From NCBI GenBank assembly GCA_031266055.1, contig JAISBT010000168.1, positions 1-53,553 on the forward strand: a DNA stretch of 53,553 bases, read 5' to 3'. This document shows, piece by piece, positions 26,098 through 34,586 of this stretch. Both the position numbers and the translations under genes were made by a program. Source of the DNA: Deltaproteobacteria bacterium (GTDB lineage Bacteria > Desulfobacterota > Desulfovibrionia > Desulfovibrionales > Desulfovibrionaceae). The notes beneath the pieces were generated by a model, which had not been told where the DNA came from, made no database searches, and worked only from the letters and a program-made list of their open reading frames with translations. The first letter of the stretch is position 1; each line of letters begins with the position of its first letter.

Positions 26098-27695
26098 TGA
26101 TTGGCTCCTTGGTTTTTCAGTTGCTGTTTTGCGCCGCCCTTGTCTTGTCCATGCGTTTCAGCCGCGTTGGCGGATTTATCTTCCTTGCCCATACGTTTTA
26201 CCCGGCTGGCCACAGCGGAAAAATACGCCGCCACATGCCGCCCTTTCAAGGGCGAAGCGCCGGGATCCGTCCCGCTTTCCTCGTCCGGGGCGGCCTCGGC
26301 AAGCATATTGGCCGGCAGGCGCAGGCGGCGCGTTTTTTTGGATATGGCGTGATAGTTATTCAGGGATTCGCTGTATTCATCGGAATAAATGCCCAGCATC
26401 ACGCCCACGAAACTTAAAATCAGCGGGCCGTACGCAATGCCCAGCGCGCCGAAAGCCTTGATGCCGCCCAGTACGGACATGAACAAAAACAGCAGGGAGG
26501 TTTTGGTTTTCCCCCGGATCAGCACGGGCCGCAAGAAGCTGTCCACCGAGGTAACCAGAATGGCGCACCATAAAAGCAGGAAAATTGCCGAGTTGCCCTG
26601 GCCGTAAATCCACAGATACAGCACGGAAGGAACCCAGACCAGGGCCGTGCCCAAAATCGGCACCAAGGCGGCAAAAGCCATGAGCGTGCCTAAAAACATG
26701 GCCGGCATACCCACAATGGCCAGCCCGATGCCTCCCACCAGGCCCTGGAGGCCGGCCACCAGAAAACCGCCGACAAAAACGGCCTTGGACATACGGCGCA
26801 GGTTATAAATAATGTTGTCTTCCTGTTCCTCCCGCAAGGGCGTGAGCACTTTGAGGGTTTTAATCATGCCCGCGCCGTCTTTGAGCAAAAAGAACATGAT
26901 GAGCAGCATCAAAAAGAAATTCGCCGCCATGTTCAGAGAATCAACCACAAATCCTGTGCCCCAGCTGAGCATAAGCTGGCCGGCCTGGCTGGAGACTTTT
27001 AAAATGCTCGCGCGGACATCCGCAATATCCAGCTCTACCCAGGAAATTTCGCTGTTCACCCAATTCAGAACCGGGGAGACTTTATCCGTCAGCAAGGCGT
27101 CCATCTGGCTGCTGCCGAGCCAGGCGGTGAGCCGGGCGATGGTGGCGGAGGCCTGGGGGATAAGCTGCATGATGAAAAACGCCAGCGGAAGGCACACCAG
27201 CACCACCAGCAAAAAGAGCGTGACCCCGGAAGCGAGCCAGGGGCTGTCCTTCATCAGATGTAGAATTTTACTGTAGAGCGGGCTGGACAGGGCGGAAAAA
27301 ATACAGGCCAGAATGATGGTGTGCAAAAAGGGGCTGACCAGCTGATAGCTTAAATATAAAGCCAGAAACAGCATGGCAAAAAGAAAAAAGTAAAAGATGC
27401 TGACGCCGCTTACGGTGGAACGCCCCTGGAATTGGGTTCTCGCGAAACGCCTGACGCCTGTCTTTTCCGGCGTTTTTTTCCTGCCGCGCACAGACCAGCT
27501 GGAGGCCCGCACCAGTTTTTTGACCCTGGCAAAGAGGCCCCCGCGCTTTTTTGCCAGCGGATGCTTGGAGTTATATCTGGCGGAACGCGAACCGCCGCCC
27601 GGCCTCGCTTGCGCGGGGACGCGCTCCCTGGCGGCTTCAGGCGCCGTGTCCCGCCCGGCGGTGGCGGATAAACGCCGTATAAATTTTTCCAGCAC
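26094..27695 (-). CDS. AI-2E (PerM)-family membrane exporter with long basic N-terminus
   Basis: 533 residues. A hydrophobic core of about seven or eight helices (about residues 100-440) carries the AI-2E/PerM pattern: FALVPILGTALVWVPSVLYL-like helices, VDSFLRPVLIRGKTKTS and GGIKAFGALGIAYGPLILSF. Family members are often about 350 residues. This one has about 95 extra N-terminal residues rich in Arg, Lys and Pro and a 90-residue charged C-terminal tail. The GTG start at 27695 has no visible ribosome site, so the true start may be further in. Coupled to cobB by a four-base overlap. Substrate unknown. Confidence 0.85.
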   Translation of the reverse strand: MLEKFIRRLSATAGRDTAPEAARERVPAQARPGGGSRSARYNSKHPLAKKRGGLFARVKKLVRASSWSVRGRKKTPEKTGVRRFARTQFQGRSTVSGVSIFYFFLFAMLFLALYLSYQLVSPFLHTIILACIFSALSSPLYSKILHLMKDSPWLASGVTLFLLVVLVCLPLAFFIMQLIPQASATIARLTAWLGSSQMDALLTDKVSPVLNWVNSEISWVELDIADVRASILKVSSQAGQLMLSWGTGFVVDSLNMAANFFLMLLIMFFLLKDGAGMIKTLKVLTPLREEQEDNIIYNLRRMSKAVFVGGFLVAGLQGLVGGIGLAIVGMPAMFLGTLMAFAALVPILGTALVWVPSVLYLWIYGQGNSAIFLLLWCAILVTSVDSFLRPVLIRGKTKTSLLFLFMSVLGGIKAFGALGIAYGPLILSFVGVMLGIYSDEYSESLNNYHAISKKTRRLRLPANMLAEAAPDEESGTDPGASPLKGRHVAAYFSAVASRVKRMGKEDKSANAAETHGQDKGGAKQQLKNQGANQ

Positions 27696-27738
27696 AATTG
27701 ATCCGCGAGTTAAGGGGTTGAGGGGTTAAGGTACCGGT

Positions 27739-28566
27739 TTATGCGCGGATATTTTTTTCCGCGGCTTTAACCTCGGCCCAGAGCTGATCTTTTTCTTCCT
27801 GCTTCAGCGCGCTGAAATCAAGCCCCCGCTCGGCGGACAGCCGTTCCATGGCTGCAAAGCGCTTCAAAAAGCGGGCATTGGTTTTATCCAAAGCCTCTCC
27901 GGCCTTTATGCCCTTACGCCGGCCAAGCTCCACCAGGCTGAAAAGCAAATCGCCAAATTCATGTTCCTCGGCGGCTTTATCGCCCTCCAGCCCGGCGTCA
28001 AGCAACTCCAGCCATTCGGCCTCCACCTGCTGCTCGGCGTCTTCGTCCGTATCCCAGGTAAACCCGTTACGCGCGCTTTTGGAGTGAATGCGGTAAGCTT
28101 TGAGCAGGGGCGGCAACGCTTCCGGAAGGGTGCCGAATACGCCCGGCTTGCTTTTTTTGGCCGCTTTTTCAGCCTGCTTGATTTTTTCCCAGTTGGTGAA
28201 AATGTCTTCCCGGCTGCTTACCCGCAAATCGGCAAAAACATGCGGATGACGGCCAATCATCTTAAGGCGGGTTTCTTCCAGCGCTTCGCTCAAGGTAAAC
28301 TGCCCCGCGCGTTCCGCCAGCCTGGCCATGAACAGCAAAATAAACAGCACATCGCCAAGCTCCTCACGCCGCTCGGCCGGGCCGCCCCGGCGCACGGCTT
28401 CCACCAGCTCGTACATTTCCTCCAGGGCATATTCGCAAAGACTTTCCATACTTTGCTCCTTGTCCCAGGGGCAGCCGCCCGGCCCAAGAAGCTCTTCGAG
28501 CAAGGCGTTTATTCCGTCCAGCGCTCCTGTATCCGGATGGGAGCAATCCTGTGTTTTACCATTCAT
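27739..28566 (-). CDS. mazG: Nucleoside triphosphate pyrophosphohydrolase MazG
   Basis: Hydrolyses NTPs and dNTPs to monophosphates, protecting against aberrant nucleotides and modulating ppGpp in E. coli. About 275 residues with two MazG repeats: GGCPWDKEQSMESLCEYALEE with EMYELVEAV and EELGDVLFILLFMARLAE (first), and EHEFGDLLFSLVELGRRKGI (second). The Glu/Asp metal sites EExxE and ExxD are present. The start at 28566 follows a GGAA; an upstream ATG (28578) lies against element R6 and lacks a ribosome site. Confidence 0.93.
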   Translation of the reverse strand: MNGKTQDCSHPDTGALDGINALLEELLGPGGCPWDKEQSMESLCEYALEEMYELVEAVRRGGPAERREELGDVLFILLFMARLAERAGQFTLSEALEETRLKMIGRHPHVFADLRVSSREDIFTNWEKIKQAEKAAKKSKPGVFGTLPEALPPLLKAYRIHSKSARNGFTWDTDEDAEQQVEAEWLELLDAGLEGDKAAEEHEFGDLLFSLVELGRRKGIKAGEALDKTNARFLKRFAAMERLSAERGLDFSALKQEEKDQLWAEVKAAEKNIRA

Positions 28567-28576
28567 AGAGAATTCC

Positions 28577-28818
28577 ATAGAGCGGTTTAGAGTATTTTAA
28601 CATTGAAAATGTTGAAATGCTCTGGCGGCGGGCACCGCCGCCCGCCCCGCAGGCGCAACTTGCTTCAGCCGTTGCTGCGCAGCAGCTTACGGATGAAGAC
28701 AGCAGTGATGTTTCGCCGTAAAGCGCCGGAGGGAGCGTCTCAAAGTTAAATTGCTTCAGAGCATTTTACGCTTGAAAGGCACGTTTAACGGCGAGCTTTC
28801 GCTCGCCTGCCGCAAGCC
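28577..28818. repeat. Family A palindromic elements (R6, two units)
   Basis: Opens tagagcggtttagagtattt, with the hairpin agtattttaacattg/aaaatgttgaaatgct. Then come ggcggcgggcaccgccgcc, the module cagccgttgctgcgcagcag with cttacggatgaagacagcag, and a second end gcattttacgcttgaaaggc followed by gcgagctttcgctcgc. Fills the mazG-cvpA gap. Confidence 0.85.
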
Positions 28819-29340
28819 TTATAAAATATTTATTCCCACATGAAAGGAACTGTACAACATAAAAAACATATCCAGTTTGTTCCAGGCCAGGGCCGCAAGA
28901 TCGGCTATGCGCGACGCGCTGAACAGTTCTTCCCAGGGCAGCTTCCAGGTTGCGGCCAGAATCAGAAACATGGTAATATCCAGCGCGGCGCGCAAAAGGC
29001 CGGAAATTCCGCCGAAAAACCGTCCGGCCAGACCGGAAATTTTTAATTCCCGCAACAGGCTGATCTGGGAAAAAAACACCTTCAGCAAGGCAAGAACCAG
29101 GTAAAAGACCGCCGCATAGGCGGTGCCTTCGGCATGGCCGCGCTCCAAAAAGGAAAGAACGTCCGCCGCCTGAGTATGCACGGGCGGAGCGACGGTGATG
29201 CCCAGAGCCGCAAGCGCGCCCGCAAGGCTGCTCAGTTCCCTGCCCATGCCGTGCATAAGGCCGACGAACAGCATAAGGAGCAAATATGCCGCGAACACGC
29301 AATCCGGAATACTTGCGAAACCTATTCCCGGAACGGTCAT
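28819..29340 (-). CDS. CvpA-family membrane protein
   Basis: 173 residues with about four transmembrane segments (about 14-30, 38-54, 75-95, 105-130). The pattern DCVFAAYLLLMLFVGLMHGM with GRELSSLAGALAALGITVAP matches the CvpA/colicin V production family. Linked in E. coli to colicin V export and to envelope integrity. Overlaps the preceding gene by four bases (ATGA). Confidence 0.8.
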   Translation of the reverse strand: MTVPGIGFASIPDCVFAAYLLLMLFVGLMHGMGRELSSLAGALAALGITVAPPVHTQAADVLSFLERGHAEGTAYAAVFYLVLALLKVFFSQISLLRELKISGLAGRFFGGISGLLRAALDITMFLILAATWKLPWEELFSASRIADLAALAWNKLDMFFMLYSSFHVGINIL

Positions 29341-29888
29341 ATTTCCTCTCCCTCCGGTACATCTTTATAACTGCCGCATTCTTCGCCCAATGCGCAGTCC
29401 GGACATCGCAAGCCGAAAGAATAGCGGGTTACCACCGCATAACGCCTGCTCAGCCTCAAGAACGGCTTTTCTCCGGGTTTGGCCGGCCCGGGTCTGTACA
29501 GCCCCTGCTGCTCCAACAGCTCCGCCAAAGCCGGAGTAAGCTCCGGCAGCGGGGCGCAGCCGGTTTCCGCGACAAAGGGCAGCAGGTCATGCACCGCGCT
29601 CATACATAAAGTCTGCGCAAGAGAATTAAGTAAAAATCCTTCGCTGGGCGAAGCGGCAAAGCTTTTGTCCACTTCGTCCTCCACCTGGGCATCCAGCCAC
29701 ACCGCCAAATAGGGCTGGTCTTCCGGCAAGAGGCGCCTTACGTACAACAAGGGAATCCAGGCCGCCCATTTTTTTACCAGCCTGTCCACAACGTTTCCCT
29801 TAAGGCTGGTTTTTTCGCTGTTCACCAGCAAAAGCTCCAGATCAAGACAGGGGATAACCTTAAGCGTTTCCACAACGGGCTGGGGCAT
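29337..29888 (-). CDS. Conserved-type cytoplasmic protein of unknown function
   Basis: 183 residues, no signal or membrane segment. Ends with a Cys-rich motif CPDCALGEECGSY (CxxC...C) that could bind metal. The middle part is rich in Leu and Glu (LAQTLCMSAVHDLLPFVAET). Coupled to cvpA by a four-base overlap. I do not recognise a family. Confidence 0.75.
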   Translation of the reverse strand: MPQPVVETLKVIPCLDLELLLVNSEKTSLKGNVVDRLVKKWAAWIPLLYVRRLLPEDQPYLAVWLDAQVEDEVDKSFAASPSEGFLLNSLAQTLCMSAVHDLLPFVAETGCAPLPELTPALAELLEQQGLYRPGPAKPGEKPFLRLSRRYAVVTRYSFGLRCPDCALGEECGSYKDVPEGEEI

Positions 29889-29921
29889 GTTTTGTCTCCA
29901 AATTTAAAAAAGAATAATATG

Positions 29922-30995
29922 CTATTCAGAGGATTCCAGCAATTCATTAAGCCGGTTTTTTATTTTTTCCGGCCCGAAAAGCCCGGTAATAGCCGCTGCC
30001 TTGCGCGGCAAAGCCGCATCAAAACGTTTTTCCGCAACTTTGCGCATGGCCGCCGCCATTTGCGTCAGATCAGGGTCAGCCCAGCGCATATCACGAGTAA
30101 ACAGGGGGTAGCACAGTTTGAGCATAGCATCGGAAACCGGCGCCAGAACATAGGGAACCGGCAGGCTGTTTTCAGCGTTCATATAGTGCATATTTCCGGA
30201 ATAACCGGTGGCGATAACCGGCTTGCCGAAAGCCATGGCGCTGGAAAGCCCCATGCCCCAGCCTTCGGCGTGGTGAGCGCTGACATAAGCGTCACACAGG
30301 GCATAAAGGGCGTTCATCCGCCCCTTGCTCAAATTTTCAGCCAGGCTGGAGACCCGCTCCAGCTTGTCCAGCTTCATCTCCATCCGGTACTGCTTGAGCA
30401 AAAGCCGCACAGGGCGCCGCGAGCCGCGTAACAACAGGTTAAAAGCCGTGAGCAGGCCCTGCAGGTTTTTACGGGGATTTACGGCGTCCACCACCGATAA
30501 AAATATAAATTCCTCTTCCTGTCCCTTGCTTTTAATAGCGCGCAAAAAATTTTTCACCCAGCGCGCATCCTCCTGGTTAAAGGCGCCCCGCTGCACCAGA
30601 TGCGGCAAAACAGAACATTTACGCACATGCGGGCTTATGGCCGAACGGCAAAAATCTGAACAGGTCCATACCTCGCTGACCAGTTGCAGGGGATCTGTAA
30701 GACAGCGGTTTAAAATTTCATTTTCCCAGGCAACATAGCCGACAACTCTTTTTTCCTTCAAAAAAGGCCATTGCGCATAAATGGCCGGGTAAACCGCGGG
30801 ATCTTCATGCAAAATCACAAGTTCGGCCTTTCGGGCAAAATCCTCCTGTTCCCCGGCCGGCAAAAGATCCGCCGGCGCCCCGGACTCCGGGTGTACGACG
30901 CAAAGCGTGTGCCCGCTTTGTTTAAGACAGTTCACATAATCCAGCCCGGCAATACAATGGCTGATATAACCGCTCAGATAATAAAAAATTCGCAA
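29922..30995 (-). CDS. Glycosyltransferase, GT-B fold (GT4-like)
   Basis: About 357 residues from a proposed TTG at 30995. The N-terminal acceptor half begins LRIFYYLSGYISHCIAGLDY. The donor half has FIFLSVVDAVNPRKNLQGLL, AYVSAHHAEGWGMGLSSAMA (the GT4 EGWG...A nucleotide-sugar region) and GKPVIATGYSGNMHYM. Likely adds a sugar to a cell-surface glycan. The frame stays open upstream to 31124, but that stretch is a repeat-derived inverted repeat and family D sequence, so the original start codon may have been altered by the repeat. No good ribosome site was found for any candidate. Confidence 0.8.
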   Translation of the reverse strand: MRIFYYLSGYISHCIAGLDYVNCLKQSGHTLCVVHPESGAPADLLPAGEQEDFARKAELVILHEDPAVYPAIYAQWPFLKEKRVVGYVAWENEILNRCLTDPLQLVSEVWTCSDFCRSAISPHVRKCSVLPHLVQRGAFNQEDARWVKNFLRAIKSKGQEEEFIFLSVVDAVNPRKNLQGLLTAFNLLLRGSRRPVRLLLKQYRMEMKLDKLERVSSLAENLSKGRMNALYALCDAYVSAHHAEGWGMGLSSAMAFGKPVIATGYSGNMHYMNAENSLPVPYVLAPVSDAMLKLCYPLFTRDMRWADPDLTQMAAAMRKVAEKRFDAALPRKAAAITGLFGPEKIKNRLNELLESSE

Positions 30996-31049
30996 AAGTT
31001 CAATGCCCCCGGCGGGGTTTGGGGCGGAGCCCCAATTAAGCAGTGTATC

Positions 31050-31240
31050 GTTAAGTGTCACGGCCAGTACGCTGTCCCGCTTAAAAATGCAGATCAAACA
31101 GCGTACTGGCCGCCGGGCGGACAAGCCCGGCGCGCCGCCTTAAGGCTGCGGAGCAAAGCAAAAACCACGTTTTTTGCTTTGCTTCACACTTCAAACGTAG
31201 CGAAGCGAAGTTTTAAGTGTGGCATGGTACTGGTACGCTG
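31050..31240. repeat. Family D palindromic repeat (third copy) with flanking inverted repeat
   Basis: 31099-31240 repeats the window-start unit (gcgccgccttaaggc, then gagcaaagcaaaaaccacg and cgtagcgaagcgaagtttta). It is preceded by ggccagtacgctgt (31062-31075), paired with acagcgtactggcc around a loop of about 22 bases. Loop sequences differ from those at the window start. Confidence 0.8.
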
Positions 31241-31709
<469 letters not shown>

Positions 31710-31840
31710 TAGAGCATTTTTAACATTGAAAATGTTGAAATGCTCTGCAAGGGTTTGCCGTGCAAATCCTTGCCGCGAAATTATCGCAAGGCGAACTTGT
31801 TTCGCCGTCAAGCGATAGTTTCAAGCGCAAAATGCTATAA
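31710..31840. repeat. Family A palindromic element (R7)
   Basis: TA-bounded at both ends (tagagcattttt... and ...aaaatgctata). Hairpin gagcatttttaacatt/aatgttgaaatgctc, then gcaagggtttg/caaatccttgc, then the cgcgaaattatcgc / gcgatagtttcaagcg arm around ggcgaacttgtttcgcc. Confidence 0.88.
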
Positions 31841-31895
31841 GTGACGAATGAGTCCGTACTTCTCAGCAAATAATGCCATAAGGAGACTCCGGATC

Positions 31896-32126
31896 ATGAC
31901 CCGAACCTTGAAATTGTCTTTTATCGGCATGGCCTTCGGAATATGGCTCTTTCTCGCCGTCAGCCAGTTTTGGAGCCTCGGCATGCCTTTCGGGCTGCCG
32001 TCGCTGCCGATTGCGAACGACTACGGAACAGCCTTCCTCGGCAGCGGCGGCATGGGTTGCCTGATCCTGCTGCTGGGTATCCTGTGTTTTTCGGTCGAAG
32101 ATAACAAGGAGTATGAGCAAAAATGA
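31896..32126 (+). CDS. Small two-helix membrane protein
   Basis: 76 residues with two hydrophobic helices (about 8-26, LSFIGMAFGIWLFLAVSQF, and about 50-66, GCLILLLGILCF) and a charged C-terminus. AAGGAG lies ten bases before the ATG. Overlaps the following FGE-type gene by four bases (ATGA), so it is translationally coupled and likely part of that system. Family not recognised. Confidence 0.75.
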   Translation: MTRTLKLSFIGMAFGIWLFLAVSQFWSLGMPFGLPSLPIANDYGTAFLGSGGMGCLILLLGILCFSVEDNKEYEQK

Positions 32127-32920
32127 AGAACCTTCGCAACAGCTTCCTTCCGTTCTGCATCACGATGTTTACAGCGGTATTCGTAGCGGCGGGTTTCGCC
32201 TTCGCAGCGGAAAAGACCCATACCAACAGCATCGGGATGGAGTTTGTGCTGATTCCGGCCGGGTCGTTCACGATGGGGTCGGACAAGAGTAAGGACGAAG
32301 ATGCCGATGATGATGAAACGCCGCAACACCGCGTGACCATCAGCAAACCTTTTTACCTGGGCAAGTACGAGGTGACACAGGCGCAGTGGGAAGCGGTGAT
32401 TGGTAATAATCCGAGTGAACTCAAGGACGGGCCAAATCATCCGGTGGATAATGTGTCCTGGGACGATGTTCAGGAATTTATCGCCCGCCTGAACGAGAAA
32501 GAAGGGCACAACAGATACCGCCTGCCCACGGAGGCGGAATGGGAATACGCGGCCAGGGCCGGGAGCGCAAGCGTCTACAGCTTCGGGAACGATGCCGGGC
32601 AACTCGGAAAATATGCGTGGTACAGCGGCAATTCCGAAGGAACGACGCATCCCGTAGGAGCGTTGGAACCCAATGCCTGGGGCCTGTATGACATGCACGG
32701 GAATCTCAAGGAGTGGGTACAGGACTGGTATGGGAAACAGTATTACGCCACTTCTCCCAGTACAGACCCAAGAGGTCCGTCCTCCGGTTCGGATCGCGTG
32801 CTGCGCGGCGGCAGTTGGCTCTGGGGCGCGTATAGCTGCCGTTCCGCCGACCGCGACGACTATTCGCCGGTTCCCCACAGCCACATCATCGGTTTCCGGC
32901 TGGCCCTCTCCATAGAGTAG
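32123..32920 (+). CDS. Exported FGE/SUMF1-fold protein (FGE1)
   Basis: 265 residues. Signal peptide (residues 1-28, ending GFAFA) then one FGE-sulfatase domain: TNSIGMEFVLIPAGSFTMGS, PFYLGKYEVTQAQWEAVIG, VSWDDVQEFIARLN, YRLPTEAEWEYAARAG, GLYDMHGNLKEWVQDWYG and RVLRGGSW...CRSADR...GFRLALSIE. True formylglycine-generating enzymes need a cysteine pair near the C-terminus; here only one Cys (SCRSA) is present. A binding, adaptor or EgtB/PvdO-like role is more likely. First of four such genes in 10 kb. Its last 30 coding bases and 3' flank recur at 33687. Confidence 0.87.
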   Translation: MKNLRNSFLPFCITMFTAVFVAAGFAFAAEKTHTNSIGMEFVLIPAGSFTMGSDKSKDEDADDDETPQHRVTISKPFYLGKYEVTQAQWEAVIGNNPSELKDGPNHPVDNVSWDDVQEFIARLNEKEGHNRYRLPTEAEWEYAARAGSASVYSFGNDAGQLGKYAWYSGNSEGTTHPVGALEPNAWGLYDMHGNLKEWVQDWYGKQYYATSPSTDPRGPSSGSDRVLRGGSWLWGAYSCRSADRDDYSPVPHSHIIGFRLALSIE

Positions 32921-33085
32921 CAGGCCAGGGAAACAGGCGCGTCAAGTAGTATGGAATGAGGGAAGCGGAATGACGGGAGCGAAATGACGTGCAGCCCGCC
33001 TGTTGTTAGCGCAAGGTCTTGGGAGACATGTAAAATGGGCAGAAATGGAGCCTTTGCTGAAAATCTTCAACGTGAGAGGAACTGA

Positions 33086-33625
33086 ATGAAAAGAATCAAC
33101 CTGTGGGGCATAAGCGCTCTTTACGCCTTTTTGCTTATCCTGATGCCGGGAGCATCCTTTGCCGCCGAACGCATAGAGGACAAAATTTCTGGAGTTTGGT
33201 ATTACGATGCGCAAAAAACTTACAGTTCTGTGGAAAATCTGCAGATCATGTACAAAGACATAGCCAAAGCTACCGGTATGAGTACAAACGATGCGGCAGA
33301 ATATGTAAAACAAGTGCTTCCGACATCCATCGCGGTGATGGAGGGTGGCAGCCTTGAAATCAATTTTCATTCCAATACGCTTACAATGTACACCAAGACA
33401 CCGCCGCCGGAGTTAAAAGCTTTTGAGTTCAGGAGGGATTTCAGTGTATTGCGTTTAAGCGGAAATTCCATAACGCTGGATCTTGGCGCTACAACAATGC
33501 CAAGCGGAGCCGCAGTCCCGGGAACCATAATGAAATACTCCTTTGAACATGCCGGTGATGGCCGCGATGTCTTGGTGGCTGAAATGGTTAACGGGATGAA
33601 AACATATCTTTATCGCGCCCGGTGA
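33086..33625 (+). CDS. Secreted protein of unknown function (179 aa)
   Basis: Signal peptide (residues 1-26, ending GASFA). The mature part starts AERIEDKISGVWYYDAQKTY, then a helical stretch, then alternating beta segments (GGSLEINFHSNTLTMYTKTP). The GVWYYD opening and beta pattern suggest a small lipocalin-like barrel, but this is inference. GAGAGGA ribosome site in a 24-base leader that recurs at 34377-34400. Confidence 0.75.
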   Translation: MKRINLWGISALYAFLLILMPGASFAAERIEDKISGVWYYDAQKTYSSVENLQIMYKDIAKATGMSTNDAAEYVKQVLPTSIAVMEGGSLEINFHSNTLTMYTKTPPPELKAFEFRRDFSVLRLSGNSITLDLGATTMPSGAAVPGTIMKYSFEHAGDGRDVLVAEMVNGMKTYLYRAR

Positions 33626-33629
33626 CGAT

Positions 33630-33745
33630 AACTGCATCGGGTAAGAGGTGGGGTCGCCGCTCCTCCACCCGCTATACAACACTCTTGGTTTCCGGCTGGC
33701 CCTCTCCATAGAGTAGCAGGCCAGGGGAGCAGGCGCGGCAAGCGC
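33630..33745 (+). pseudogene. Remnant of a further FGE-type gene (3' end only)
   Basis: Forty bases (33687-33726) are identical to 32891-32930, covering the last codons (GFRLALSIE), the TAG stop and 11 bases beyond; 16 more bases match with three differences. Upstream the frame reads SPLLHPLYNTLGFR, analogous to SPVPHSHIIGFR in FGE1, and beyond that similarity fades. No start or FGE core is present. It is either a deletion remnant or a template-like copy. Confidence 0.75.
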
Positions 33746-33865
33746 AGTGGAGCGGAGCGGAATGGCGTGGAGTTCGCCTGTTCCCTCCGGGTGTGGCAAG
33801 TGTTTTTTGCCGGTACGCCGGCGGTGCTGTGAATCTTTGCAAGTAATTAACAGAGAGGTATGACG

Positions 33866-34366
33866 ATGAAGTGCAAACCTGGTCTTTTTTCAATGATAAT
33901 CCGGAAGGGATGGGGAAAACTTGCCCTGGCCATGCTGGTTACGAGTATTTTTATGACCGGTATGCCCCAGGCCGCAAGTGCATCGACGAATGAACTGCAA
34001 GGGCAATGGTATTTTCAAAAAATAATAAGCGTTTCCGGTGGCGGGCAGTTGGACAAATGGGAGCGGGATTTAAAACGCGAATTAGGATGGGAAGGGGATG
34101 GCGCGAACATTGTTTTTGCGGATGCGTCTTCCGGAAGTATGAAAACCATTATAGTCCACAGGTCGGTTGAAACAGGTGAAAGGAGCATAGAATATGGGAT
34201 GGTGCCGTTCACTTATACAGCAGGCTCCGGCAAGCTTTCCATGAATTTCGCGGTGAACGGGCAGCCCGGAGATACCTTTGACTGCACCTATGCGCTGAAA
34301 GGAAACGATCTGCAAATCAAAGGTTTTCCAGACGAGCGGGTAGAAATTCTTTTGAAAAGAAAATAG
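33866..34366 (+). CDS. Secreted protein of unknown function (166 aa)
   Basis: N-terminal signal of about 40 residues (hydrophobic LALAMLVTSIFMTGMP, cleavage near ASA). The mature part begins TNELQGQWYFQKIISVSGGG and is beta-rich (GKLSMNFAVNGQPGDTFDCT, LKGNDLQIKGFPDERVEILL). The LQGQWYF...LEILLKR pattern fits a lipocalin-like stress/secreted fold; unproven. Start 33866 is seven bases after GAGAGG; the ATG two codons earlier is too close. Confidence 0.75.
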   Translation: MKCKPGLFSMIIRKGWGKLALAMLVTSIFMTGMPQAASASTNELQGQWYFQKIISVSGGGQLDKWERDLKRELGWEGDGANIVFADASSGSMKTIIVHRSVETGERSIEYGMVPFTYTAGSGKLSMNFAVNGQPGDTFDCTYALKGNDLQIKGFPDERVEILLKRK

Positions 34367-34376
34367 CCATCGCAGT

Positions 34377-34551
34377 CTGAAAATCTTCAACGTGAGAGGA
34401 TATGCGGTGGCTTTACAGATTTCCATGCGGAAATCTGAACATCAGCCGTCCGGCTGATGTCGCCGCGAAGCGGCGAGAGTCAACCGAAAACCATGTTTTT
34501 CGGTTGGCGATCCTCCGCAGGGAAAAGTTTACTTTTCAATACGGATATCAG
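34377..34551. repeat. Orphan leader copy and family C palindromic element (C1)
   Basis: 34377-34400 is identical to the 24-base leader (33057-33080) of the gene at 33086. Family C follows in reverse orientation: cagatttccatgcggaaatc, catcagccg/cggctgatg, gccgcgaagcggc, aaccgaaaaccatg/tttttcggtt, and tttcaatacggatatcag at the end. A 55-codon ORF from 34402 reads through the element but has no protein-like features. Confidence 0.8.
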
Positions 34552-34586
34552 TGGTTTGATCATACATAATAATCATGGAGTATATT

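Noticed and set aside
28766-29362. Second minus-strand frame over cvpA (198 codons)
   Set aside because: Overlaps CvpA in another frame; Arg/Gly/Ser-rich composition and no membrane helices, unlike the CvpA frame, which matches its family.
32800-33745. Calling a diversity-generating retroelement outright
   Set aside because: No reverse transcriptase, accessory variability gene or adenine-rich template was found in the window; kept only as a hypothesis.
34402-34569. 55-codon ORF with a good ribosome site
   Set aside because: It consists almost wholly of palindromic element C1; the ribosome site is a duplicated leader, so it is treated as a relic.
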